Assembly (NCBI GenBank): GCA_963808315.1
Contig: CAWEFK010000030.1
Coordinates: forward strand, 33,112 to 97,111
DNA from: Palsa-504 sp963808315
Lineage (GTDB): Bacteria; Actinomycetota; Actinomycetes; Streptosporangiales; Streptosporangiaceae
Direction of reading: 5' to 3'
DNA length: 64,000 nucleotides
A program made the position numbers and the translations under genes. Each line of letters opens with the position of its first letter. Position 1 is the stretch's first letter. The notes under the pieces were generated by a model. It made no database searches. It was not told the DNA's origin and saw only the letters and a list, made by a program, of their open reading frames with translations. Below, one piece after another: positions 44,447-52,496 of the stretch.

Positions 44447-44917
44447 ATGAGCCGAAGCGACGGCACCACGATCTCGGCCGAGCTCGGGCTGCGGCTCGTG
44501 GTCCCGCAGCAAACGATTGTCCCCCTTGTGGCCAGCCTGCACTACAGCGGCAGCGACCCCTACGCCGTGCGCATGGCGTTCCACGTCGGGACCGACGAGC
44601 CGGTCGAGTGGATCTTCGCCAGGGACCTGCTCGCCGCCGGGATCGAGTCCCGGCACGGCGAGGGTGACGTGCAGGTATGGCCGTCGGCGGCGTCCTGCGC
44701 GCAGTCGGATGATCTCGACGTGATCGGATCGGCGGAGGTCAGCGGCACGGTCTTGAATATCGCGTTGTCGTCCCCATTTGGCCAGGCCCACTTTGAAGCG
44801 CCAGCAGAGCCGCTATCGGCGTTCCTTGAGCGCACTTTCCAAATCGTGCCTGCTGGCCTGGAAAGCGACTTCATCGATATCGAGACCGAGCTAAACGACC
44901 TGCTCCGTAGCGCCTAA
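44447..44917 (+). CDS. SsgA-family sporulation and cell-division protein
   Basis: A 156-residue SsgA-like protein: SAELGLRLVVPQQTIVPLVASLHYSGSDPYAVRMAFHVGTDEPVEWIFARDLLAAGI is the family core, followed by GDVQVWPSAASCAQSDDLDVIGSAEVSGTVLNIALSSPFGQAHFEAP and helical ends. SALPs occur only in sporulating actinomycetes, where SsgB positions FtsZ at sporulation septa and others act in septum or wall maturation. Which paralogue this is cannot be told from sequence alone. It is convergent with hutH. Confidence 0.9.
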   Translation: MSRSDGTTISAELGLRLVVPQQTIVPLVASLHYSGSDPYAVRMAFHVGTDEPVEWIFARDLLAAGIESRHGEGDVQVWPSAASCAQSDDLDVIGSAEVSGTVLNIALSSPFGQAHFEAPAEPLSAFLERTFQIVPAGLESDFIDIETELNDLLRSA

Positions 44918-44931
44918 CCAAGAAGTCTCGG

Positions 44932-46470
44932 TTACCGGAACGAGGGGCACGCTTCAGCGGCTACCCGGCATATCTCCGGGATGAGCGTGTCCACGGCGGT
45001 GAGCTGGGCGGACACCTCGCGGTCGACATCCATCCGGGGCACCGACACGCGGACGAGCGCGTGCACGGCCTGCAGCGGGGCGCTGGGGCTGGCTACCTGC
45101 GCACGCAGGTCGATACCCTGCGCGGCGCAGCAGATCTCGACCGCCAGGCAGGCACGGACGTTGGCCACCACCTCCCGCAGCTTGCGCACCGAGGTCCAGC
45201 CCATCGACACGTGGTCTTCCTGCTTGCCCGAGGTCGGGATGGTGTCCACGCTGGCCGGGTGAGCAAGCACCTTGTTCTCGCTGACGAGCGACGCGGCGGT
45301 GTACTGCGCCAGCATGAAGCCGGAGTTGGTTCCGGCCGCGGGCGCCAGGAACGGCGGCAGGCCGCGGGAAAAGGCCGGATCAAGCATCCGGTCGACCCGC
45401 CGCTCGCTGATCGAGGCCAGCTCGGAGATGGCCATCGCCAGCATGTCGGCGGCGAAGGCGAGCGGCTCGCCGTGGAAGTTGCCCGTCGTCATCACCTCGC
45501 CGTCGGGCACGATGACCGGGTTGTCGACCACCGCGCCTAGCTCGATGGTGATCACCTGCGTGGCGAAGCTGAGCACGTCCCTGACCGCGCCGTGCACCTG
45601 CGGCGCACAGCGCAGGCAGTACGCGTCCTGTACCGCGTGCCGACTGTCCCGGTGGCTCGCGAGTAGCGGTGACCCGGCGAGCAGCTGGCGCAGGTTGGCC
45701 GCGCTGACCAGCTGGCCCGGATGCGGCCTGATGACCTGGACTCGCTCGTCGTAGGGCCGGTCGGTGCCGAGCAGCGCCTCGACCGACAGCGCACAGGCCA
45801 CGTCCGCCGCCTGCACCAGCATCGCGGCGTCGTGTATCGAGAAGGCCAGTAGCGCCTGCATCGGCTCGGTCCCGTTGACCAGCGACAACCCCTCCTTGGG
45901 GGCCAGCGTGAGCGGCTCGAGCCCATGCTCGCGCAGCACCTCGGCGGCGGGCCGCCCGGACGGGGGGTCGCCAGGGCCGCGCAGCCGCCCCTCCCCGATC
46001 AGCGGCTGGGCCAGGTGCGCGAGCTGCGCCAGGTCGCCCGAGGCCCCCACCGAGCCTTTGCCGGGGACCACCGGCAGCAGGTCACGCGCGAGCAACTCGA
46101 GCAGCCTGGCGGGCAGCTCCGCCCGCACCCCGGAATACCCCGCCGCGAGCGTCCTGGCCCGCAGCAGAAGGATCGCGCGCACCACCTCAGGCTCCAGGGG
46201 CGCGCCGATCCCCGCTGCGTGCGAACGCACGATCGCGCCCTGCAGCGCGGCCAGGTCGGCCTCCCCCACCGGTGTATCGGCCAGCGCACCGAACCCGGTG
46301 TTCACCCCGTAGACCGGCGTGTCGCCGCTGAGCGCCTTCAGCACGACCGAGCGGCTCGTTTCCATTCGCCTGGGCACGTCCGCGCCCAGCCGGGCCTGTG
46401 CCTGTCCGTGCGCGACGGCCACGACGTCGTCAATCGTCAGCGCGCTCCCGTCCACCACCACTTCTCGCAT
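44932..46470 (-). CDS. hutH: Histidine ammonia-lyase
   Basis: A 512-residue enzyme that deaminates histidine to urocanate, the first step of histidine degradation. The self-made MIO cofactor comes from Ala143-Ser144-Gly145 in GSVGASGDLAQLAH. Also seen are VYGVNTGFGALADT (active-site Tyr), NGTEPMQALLA, TTGNFHGEP and the C-terminal SGKQEDHVSMGW with its Glu and His. The ATG at 46470 begins the family N-terminus MREVVVDGSALTIDDV; an in-frame start 13 codons earlier is less likely. No other hut gene is adjacent. The substrate residues fit histidine over phenylalanine. Confidence 0.94.
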   Translation of the reverse strand: MREVVVDGSALTIDDVVAVAHGQAQARLGADVPRRMETSRSVVLKALSGDTPVYGVNTGFGALADTPVGEADLAALQGAIVRSHAAGIGAPLEPEVVRAILLLRARTLAAGYSGVRAELPARLLELLARDLLPVVPGKGSVGASGDLAQLAHLAQPLIGEGRLRGPGDPPSGRPAAEVLREHGLEPLTLAPKEGLSLVNGTEPMQALLAFSIHDAAMLVQAADVACALSVEALLGTDRPYDERVQVIRPHPGQLVSAANLRQLLAGSPLLASHRDSRHAVQDAYCLRCAPQVHGAVRDVLSFATQVITIELGAVVDNPVIVPDGEVMTTGNFHGEPLAFAADMLAMAISELASISERRVDRMLDPAFSRGLPPFLAPAAGTNSGFMLAQYTAASLVSENKVLAHPASVDTIPTSGKQEDHVSMGWTSVRKLREVVANVRACLAVEICCAAQGIDLRAQVASPSAPLQAVHALVRVSVPRMDVDREVSAQLTAVDTLIPEICRVAAEACPSFR

Positions 46471-46694
46471 GACCGAAGCCTCCCATGCTCGCGGACCTGT
46501 GACGGTCATAACCCTGCCTTAGCCAGATCGCGGCCGAACGAAAGGGCGTGCGTGCGCCCGGGCCGGTGACGTCGAAGCTGGGCCCGGGGCTGGCGCCACG
46601 GTCCGTTCGGCCGGAAGATTTCTCCTCGAGCAGCGGCCGCCGAGTTTGCAGGAGCGGCCGGATCGGCTACAGTTCTCTTCGCACCCAGGTGCGT

Positions 46695-46767
46695 GCGGAC
46701 GTGGCTCAGTTGGTAGAGCATCACCTTGCCAAGGTGAGGGTCGCGGGTTCGAATCCCGTCGTCCGCT
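46695..46767 (+). tRNA. tRNA-Gly (anticodon GCC)
   Basis: Acceptor GCGGACG/CGTCCGC, D arm GCTCAGTTGGTAGAGC, anticodon arm TCACC-TTGCCAA-GGTGA and T arm CGGG-TTCGAAT-CCCG all form. CCA is not encoded. It lies 24 bases before tRNA-Cys. Confidence 0.95.
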
Positions 46768-46791
46768 CTCGAGGGTCCTGTTTGCCCTTGC

Positions 46792-46863
46792 GGCGGAGTG
46801 GCCGAGTGGCTTAGGCAAGGGCCTGCAAAGCCCTGTACACGGGTTCGATTCCCGTCTCCGCCT
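46792..46863 (+). tRNA. tRNA-Cys (anticodon GCA)
   Basis: Acceptor GGCGGAG/CTCCGCC, anticodon arm GGGCC-TGCAAA-region with anticodon GCA, and T arm ACGGG-TTCGATT-CCCGT. Pairs with the tRNA-Gly upstream; Gly-Cys-Val is a common actinobacterial grouping, and tRNA-Val lies 3 kb to the left on the other strand. Confidence 0.94.
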
Positions 46864-47049
46864 CTTAGTAACGCCCGCAGAGGCTCTCTGAGCGGGCCAG
46901 ACGCCGTACCGGCCGGGAACAGTCTCCGGTAGCACAAGCCACTCCGCTACCAGGTGCGGAACTATCGTGACTTATACCGGCTTGATGATGCCGCATGCGA
47001 CCCTGGTGGCTGGCATTACGAGTAACCGAGGACCAGGGAGACGTATCCC

Positions 47050-48117
47050 ATGCCCCGTATCACAGATACTCGGATCGTCAGCTGCGTTCCGCTGCTGCCC
47101 CCGGCCGAGCTGCTGGCGGACCTGCCACTTTCCGGTCAGGCGGCGGCGATGGTGGAGCGGGGCCGGGCCGAGGTCCGCGCCGTGCTCGACAGCACCGACG
47201 ACCGGCTGCTCGTGGTGGCGGGGCCATGCTCGGTGCATGATCCGGCCGCGGCGCTTGACTACGCGACCCGTCTCGCCGAGACAGGACTCGACCGGGACCT
47301 GCTGGTCGTGATGAGGGTGTACGTCGAGAAGCCGCGCAGCGTGACCGGGTGGACGGGCCTGATCAATGATCCGGGCATGGACGGCCGCCATGACGCGCTC
47401 CGGGGGCTGCGCATCGCGCGCCGCCTGCTGCTTGACATCGCGGCGACCGGCATGCTGTCCGGCTGCGAGTGGCTGCACCCGCTGACCGCGCAGTACCTCG
47501 CCGACGCGGTGACCTGGGGAGCGATCGGGGCACGGACCACCGAGAGCCAGGTACACCGCCAGCTCGCGTCGGGCCTGCCGATGCCGGTCGGATTCAAGAA
47601 CAGCACCGACGGCGACGTTCAGGTCGCGATCGATGCGTGCCTAGCGGCCGGGGCCGGCCACACCTCCTTCGGCGTCACCCCGGCCGGGAGTCATGCGCTG
47701 ATCACGACCGCCGGCAACCCGGACTGCCACGTCGTCCTGCGCGGCGGCCGGTCCGGCCCGAACTACGAGGCCGCCTGGGTGACCAAGGCGCTGGACCTGA
47801 TCGAGGGCGCGGGCCTACCGCGCCGGGTGGTGGTCGATGCCAGCCACGGCAACAGCGGCAAGGACCACCGCCGCCAGCCGATGGTCGCAGCGGCGCTGGC
47901 GGTCCAGGTCGCCGCCGGGGACGGCCCGGCCGGGGTGATGCTGGAAAGCTTCCTGCTGCCTGGCCGGCAGGAACCCGGCGACCTGGCGACGCTGGCGTAC
48001 GGCCAGTCGGTCACCGACGGGTGCATGGACATCAGCACCACAGTCGGCGTGCTCGAGGTTCTCGCCGCCGCCGTGCGTCAGCGGCGCCGGGCCCTCCCGC
48101 ACCTGAGCGCGGCCTGA
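47050..48117 (+). CDS. DAHP synthase, class I (AroF/AroG type)
   Basis: A 355-residue 3-deoxy-D-arabino-heptulosonate 7-phosphate synthase, which joins PEP and erythrose 4-phosphate at the head of the shikimate pathway. Signature blocks: LLVVAGPCSVHDPAAALDYATRLAE, MRVYVEKPRSVTGWTGLINDP, GARTTESQVHRQLASGLPMPVGFKNSTDG, DCHVVLRGGRSGPNY and VVDASHGNSGKDHRRQP. Actinobacterial housekeeping DAHP synthases are usually class II, so a class I copy in front of a polyketide-like cluster suggests extra precursor supply for an aromatic product. AGGGAG precedes the ATG. Confidence 0.92.
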   Translation: MPRITDTRIVSCVPLLPPAELLADLPLSGQAAAMVERGRAEVRAVLDSTDDRLLVVAGPCSVHDPAAALDYATRLAETGLDRDLLVVMRVYVEKPRSVTGWTGLINDPGMDGRHDALRGLRIARRLLLDIAATGMLSGCEWLHPLTAQYLADAVTWGAIGARTTESQVHRQLASGLPMPVGFKNSTDGDVQVAIDACLAAGAGHTSFGVTPAGSHALITTAGNPDCHVVLRGGRSGPNYEAAWVTKALDLIEGAGLPRRVVVDASHGNSGKDHRRQPMVAAALAVQVAAGDGPAGVMLESFLLPGRQEPGDLATLAYGQSVTDGCMDISTTVGVLEVLAAAVRQRRRALPHLSAA

Positions 48118-48342
48118 CGGAAATTACCGCCAGGCGGCCCCGGGCTTTCTCCTGGGCTGATAAAACCGTAGTTATTCGAGCAGCTCGCCAGGTGCACGGA
48201 ATTCCATTTCCGTTCTGGCCTAAAGTGGCGCCCACTACTGCAGTTGGCCATGACATTTCGTGCGGCGGGCAGAGCTGAGGCGATACCTTGATGAAATGCC
48301 AAGGTGTTTTCCTCGTATTCGTAAATTCGTCGTCGCCTGCCG

Positions 48343-49338
48343 GTGGAAATCCGTTCCGGGGTGGTAACAGCGATCGCCGCCGGGCCGACGGCCCAGGCCT
48401 ACCAGCCCGGGCTTACGGCCGCCTGGGACGACCTGGTCTCCCGGTCCTGTAATGGGACGTTCCTGCATTCCCGCCGTTTCCTCGCCCATCACGGCGGCCG
48501 CTTTCGCGACCGCTCGCTGGTACTCGAAGACCGGCACGGCCGCCTCACGGGCGTCTTCCCCGCGGCGGAAGATCCTGCCGACCCGGCGCTGGTGGTCAGC
48601 CACCCGGGCCTCACCTACGGCGGGCTGGTGCACGACGGATCGGTCCGGGGGGCGTCGATGATCGGCGCGCTGGACGGTGTCGTCGCGTACTATCGCGACC
48701 TCGGCTACCAGCGGTTGCGTTACAAGGCCGTTCCGGCCATCTACCATTCGATCCCCGCCGAGGACGACCGCTACGCGCTGTTCCGGCTCGGCGCCTGCTG
48801 CGACCGATGCGACCTGTCCGTCACCATCGACCTGGCCAGCCGCGGGCCGGTGCAGCAGCGTCGAGCCAGGTCCCGGCGCCGGGCCGAGGCCGCAGGGGTG
48901 CGCACCGAGCAGGACTGGGCGCAGATCGGCGCCTTCTGGCCGATCCTCGAGCTGAACCTGGACCTTCGGCACGGCGTGGCTCCGGTGCACTCGCTCGCCG
49001 AGATCAACCTGCTCCATGCGCGTTTCCCCGAGGAAATCCTGCTGATCGCCGCGACGATGGGTTCGGTCCCGGTCGGCGGCGCGGTGCTTTTTGCGACCGG
49101 CTCCGTGCTGCACATGCAGTACACGGCCACCACCGACGAAGGCCGCGCCGTCTGCGCCACTGACCTGGTCATGGAGCACGCCATCGCGCTGGCTCGCCGG
49201 CTCGGGTGCCGGTACTTCGACTTCGGCGCCTGCACGGTGGCCGAGGGGCGCAGCCTGGACAGCGATCTCTTCCGGTTCAAGGCGGGCTTCGGCGGCGGGG
49301 CCGTCGTTTACTCCCATTACGAACTGGATCTTCAGTAG
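48343..49338 (+). CDS. FemAB/GNAT-like acyltransferase
   Basis: A 331-residue protein with the two-lobed FemAB or BioF2-like acetyltransferase layout: WDDLVSRSCNGTFLHSRRFLAHHGGRFRDRSLVLEDRHGRLTGVFPAA, HPGLTYGGLVHD, LGYQRLRYKAVPAIYHSIPAEDDRYALFRLGA, then GSVPVGGAVLFATGSVLHMQYTATTDEGRAVCATDLVMEHAIALARRLGCRYFDFGACT. Members move aminoacyl or acetyl groups to amines. In this position it may acylate a cluster product or act on the cell wall as a resistance function; this is inference. The GTG start has no strong ribosome-binding site. Confidence 0.75.
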   Translation: MEIRSGVVTAIAAGPTAQAYQPGLTAAWDDLVSRSCNGTFLHSRRFLAHHGGRFRDRSLVLEDRHGRLTGVFPAAEDPADPALVVSHPGLTYGGLVHDGSVRGASMIGALDGVVAYYRDLGYQRLRYKAVPAIYHSIPAEDDRYALFRLGACCDRCDLSVTIDLASRGPVQQRRARSRRRAEAAGVRTEQDWAQIGAFWPILELNLDLRHGVAPVHSLAEINLLHARFPEEILLIAATMGSVPVGGAVLFATGSVLHMQYTATTDEGRAVCATDLVMEHAIALARRLGCRYFDFGACTVAEGRSLDSDLFRFKAGFGGGAVVYSHYELDLQ

Positions 49339-49452
49339 GCATAAGCGCGGTAGAAGCTTCCTTATCAGCTCGGGCCATTGAACCGCGGGAAGCAGCTAAT
49401 TAGGCTTGCGTATTGCGCGATATAAACCGAAAACGAGCAAAGGCGGCCCGGA

Positions 49453-50313
49453 TTGCCAGAAATCGCGACCGCCTGGGTTTTCTCTGGCCAAGGAGCGCAG
49501 CGGACCGGCATGGGAGCGGAGCTTTTCGCGACGTACCCAGAGATGGTCGCCGAGGCCGATGCGGTGCTTGGCTGGTCGGTCGCCGAGGTCTGCGGCTCCG
49601 ATGACGGCCGCCTGGACCAGACCCGGTATACCCAGCCCGCGCTTTTCGTCGTCAACGCGCTCAGTTGCCTGCACAGACTAAAAACTGGTTCCGCACCACC
49701 CGATTACCTGGCCGGGCATAGCCTCGGCGAATTCAATGCGCTGCACGCCGCCGGCGCCTTTGATTTCGCCACCGGGCTGGCGCTGGTCGCCTACCGCGGC
49801 GAGATCATGGCCGACTGCGGCGAGGGCGGCATGGCCGCGGTCATGGGCCTGCCCGAGGGCAAGGTCCGCGACGTCCTGGCCGAGACCGGGCCGGACGTCC
49901 AGGTGGCCAACATGAATTCGCTGACCCAGATCGTGGTCGCGGGCCCGAGCGAGCAGGTCGCGGCGACGCGGGAGCCTTTCTTGCGCGCCGGGGCCCTCGA
50001 CTTCGTCCTGCTTCGCGTCAGCGGCGCTTTCCATTCCAGGTACATGACGGCGGCCACCTACCGGTTCGCCGATTTCCTCACCGACCTGCGACTGAGCCCG
50101 CCCCGGATCCCGGTGATCTCCAACGTCACCGGCAGGCCCTACACCGGTGCGGTCGGCGCCTACCTGGTCGCGCAGCTCACCAGCTGCGTCCGGTGGCAGG
50201 AGGGCATCGGATACCTCCTGAACCGCGGCGTCGACAGGATCGAGCAGGTCGGCCCGGGCAAGTCACTGACCAGGCTGACGTCCGCCATCCGGAGCCAGAG
50301 AGCCAGGTCATGA
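49453..50313 (+). CDS. Malonyl-CoA:ACP acyltransferase (FabD-like)
   Basis: A 286-residue acyltransferase. The N-terminal WVFSGQGAQRTGMGAELF, nucleophile motif AGHSLGEFNALHAAGAF (Ser in GHSLG), VANMNSLTQIVVAGP and catalytic His in VSGAFHSRYM are all present. It loads malonyl units onto an acyl carrier protein. It is a discrete protein, so it would act in trans on an ACP not encoded nearby. The TTG start is chosen because family homology begins at once. Its stop overlaps the ketosynthase start (ATGA), beginning the coupled operon. Confidence 0.92.
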   Translation: MPEIATAWVFSGQGAQRTGMGAELFATYPEMVAEADAVLGWSVAEVCGSDDGRLDQTRYTQPALFVVNALSCLHRLKTGSAPPDYLAGHSLGEFNALHAAGAFDFATGLALVAYRGEIMADCGEGGMAAVMGLPEGKVRDVLAETGPDVQVANMNSLTQIVVAGPSEQVAATREPFLRAGALDFVLLRVSGAFHSRYMTAATYRFADFLTDLRLSPPRIPVISNVTGRPYTGAVGAYLVAQLTSCVRWQEGIGYLLNRGVDRIEQVGPGKSLTRLTSAIRSQRARS

Positions 50314-52496
50314 AGCGCGTAGTAGCGACGGGGATCGGCATCATCGCGCCGAGCGGGGTCGGCAAAGAGGAATTCTGGCGCAACAACACCGCCGGAGCCG
50401 TGTTCACCTCACACGAGCCGGAGATGGAAAGGATCGGCGTGCGCAGCCACGTGCTGGCGCGAGTCGCCGACTGGGATGTCGCCGACCATCACGAGCCCGA
50501 GGTGACGGCTTCGCTGGCCCCGCTCAGCCGGTTCGCGCAGTTCGGCGTCACGGTCGGGGCGATGGCGGCGCGCGACGCCGGGCTGCGCCCGGCCGGCGGG
50601 AACGGCCCGGCCGGCGGGAACGGCCCGGCCGGCGGGAACGGCCACGGCACCCGCGTCCATGGTGGTCGCGGCGAGGTCGGCGGAGTCGATTACGACCGGG
50701 CCGGGGTCGTGTTCTCTTCGGCCATCGGTGGCACCCCGGAGTTCCAGCAGGGCTACCAGGAACTCAGCGCCGATGCCACCCGCCCGGTGGACCCGTTCCC
50801 TGAGGATTCTCGCTTCTACGACTCGGTCTTCCTCAATTACGCGCCGTCCTGGACCGCGAAGACCTTCGGCCTGCGAGGCCTCTGCACGTCGCTGACCACG
50901 GGCTGCACGGCGGGCATCGATGCCCTGGGCCTGGCCTTCGACCTGATCAGGCACGGTGACCAGAGCCTGGTCGTCGCCGCGGCCGCCGAGGCGCCGCTGT
51001 CAGGTATCTCCTACGCCACCCTGGACATCATCGGCTCCCTCGCCGTCGGAGACTGGCCGCCCGAGCGCGCGTCACGGCCGTTCGACGCCCGCCGTGGCGG
51101 GTTCGTCCTCGGCGAGGGCGCCGCCGCGGTCGTGCTGGAAGACCTGGACCAGGCGATCTCCCGGGGCGCCCGCATCTACGGCGAGGTCCTGGGCTACGCG
51201 AGCCTGAACAACGCGCACCACATGACGGACCTGGCCCCCGACGGGGCCGCGATGGCGGCCGTCCTTTGGCGGCTGCTCGACGACGCGGCGGTCCCCGCCG
51301 AGCTGGTGGATTACGTCAACGCACACGGCAGCTCCACCGGCCAGAACGACGTGTTCGAGACCCAGGCGCTGAAGACCGTCCTGGACCGGCACGCGTACCG
51401 GATCCCGGTCAGCTCGACCAAGTCCATGATCGGGCACTCGCTGTCCGCGGCGAGCCTGACCGGCGTGGTCGCGACGCTCGGCGCCATCGCGTCCGGGATG
51501 GCCCCGCCCACGGCCAACTACGAGTACCCCGACCCCGACTGCGACCTCGACTACGTCCCCAACGTGGCGCGCGAACATCACATCGGCACGGCCCTGGTGA
51601 TGGCCAGCGGGTTCGGCGGCATCCATTCCGCCGCACTGCTGCGCCGCCCCGACCCGTGCGACTCCGGCCACCCGGGCCTGGCTACCTATGGCCTGACGCG
51701 GTCCGGCATGGTGCCGACCGCCGAGCTGCCGACACCAGGGACGGGCGCCCAGCCGGCCCTGTTCCTGCACGCGTTCGGGGGGGACGCCCGGCACTGGGAG
51801 CCCCTGGGCCGCGAACTCGGTGGACAGCTCGACTGCTTCGCCGTCGACCTTCCCGGCCACGGCCGCAGTGCGGCGGTGGCCGCGGACTGGCCGGGTAGTG
51901 AGCTGACCGCCGCGCTGTCCCGCTTCGCGGCCGGCCTGCCCGGTCAGCACGGCGGCGTCGGCGTCGTCGGGCACTCCTTCGGCGCGCTCGTCGCGCTCCG
52001 CCTGGCGATGATGGCACCGCAGCGGGTGGCCTGGCTGGCGCTGATCGCCACCGGGCTGACGGCCACGCTGCACTCCGAATTGCTCGACCAGATCAACCAC
52101 GGCGAGGTCGATCCGGATTTCCTCGCCGGGTGCCTGGCGCAGCCGACCAATCCGGACGTGCTCGACCTGATCGCCGACGGCTTCCGGCAGGTCCGGCTGC
52201 CCAGCGTGCTGCGCGAGCTATGGGGCGTGCCCCTGGGTCAGTCCGGTCTCGGCGACCCGAGCCGCCTCCGGGTTCCGACCCTGGTGGTGGTCGCGGCGCG
52301 TGACAACGTCACCTCCCCCAGGAAGGGCCGTGCCCTGGCCGCGGCGCTTGGCCATGGCACGGACGCGGGCCTGGTCACCCTCGTGACCGTGCCTCACGCA
52401 GGCCATTACCTGCCTATCGAGCAGCCGGCCGTCCTCGCCGAGCTGATCGGGACTCACGCCGCGCAGGCCAGCAGGAACCAGCAGGTGACCCGGTGA
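50310..52496 (+). CDS. Type II PKS-like ketosynthase fused to an alpha/beta hydrolase
   Basis: A 728-residue two-domain protein. Residues 1 to about 440 are a ketosynthase closest in pattern to type II PKS KS-alpha: Cys199 in TTGCTAGIDALG, His339 in VNAHGSSTGQND, His376 in KSMIGHSLSAAS, and the end DPDCDLDYVPNVAREH...SGFGGIHSA. After a short linker, residues about 465-725 are a complete alpha/beta hydrolase: oxyanion region LFLHAFGGD, nucleophile Ser556 in VGHSFGAL, Asp665 in ARDN, His699 in HAGHYLP. The fusion suggests that chain assembly and release or cyclisation are joined in one polypeptide. A PAGGNG repeat is inserted at about residues 94-111. No chain-length factor follows. GTGA overlap with the next gene. 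Confidence 0.9.
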   Translation: MKRVVATGIGIIAPSGVGKEEFWRNNTAGAVFTSHEPEMERIGVRSHVLARVADWDVADHHEPEVTASLAPLSRFAQFGVTVGAMAARDAGLRPAGGNGPAGGNGPAGGNGHGTRVHGGRGEVGGVDYDRAGVVFSSAIGGTPEFQQGYQELSADATRPVDPFPEDSRFYDSVFLNYAPSWTAKTFGLRGLCTSLTTGCTAGIDALGLAFDLIRHGDQSLVVAAAAEAPLSGISYATLDIIGSLAVGDWPPERASRPFDARRGGFVLGEGAAAVVLEDLDQAISRGARIYGEVLGYASLNNAHHMTDLAPDGAAMAAVLWRLLDDAAVPAELVDYVNAHGSSTGQNDVFETQALKTVLDRHAYRIPVSSTKSMIGHSLSAASLTGVVATLGAIASGMAPPTANYEYPDPDCDLDYVPNVAREHHIGTALVMASGFGGIHSAALLRRPDPCDSGHPGLATYGLTRSGMVPTAELPTPGTGAQPALFLHAFGGDARHWEPLGRELGGQLDCFAVDLPGHGRSAAVAADWPGSELTAALSRFAAGLPGQHGGVGVVGHSFGALVALRLAMMAPQRVAWLALIATGLTATLHSELLDQINHGEVDPDFLAGCLAQPTNPDVLDLIADGFRQVRLPSVLRELWGVPLGQSGLGDPSRLRVPTLVVVAARDNVTSPRKGRALAAALGHGTDAGLVTLVTVPHAGHYLPIEQPAVLAELIGTHAAQASRNQQVTR
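50589..50642 (+). repeat. 18-bp tandem repeat, three units, inside the ketosynthase
   Basis: Three identical in-frame units encode PAGGNG three times. They form a Gly/Asn-rich loop after a helix early in the ketosynthase domain. Likely slippage; the frame is kept. Confidence 0.92.

Noticed and set aside
51072..52100. 342-codon minus-strand open frame inside the KS-hydrolase gene
   Set aside because: Opposes a gene with two complete sets of catalytic residues; no start signal or domain.
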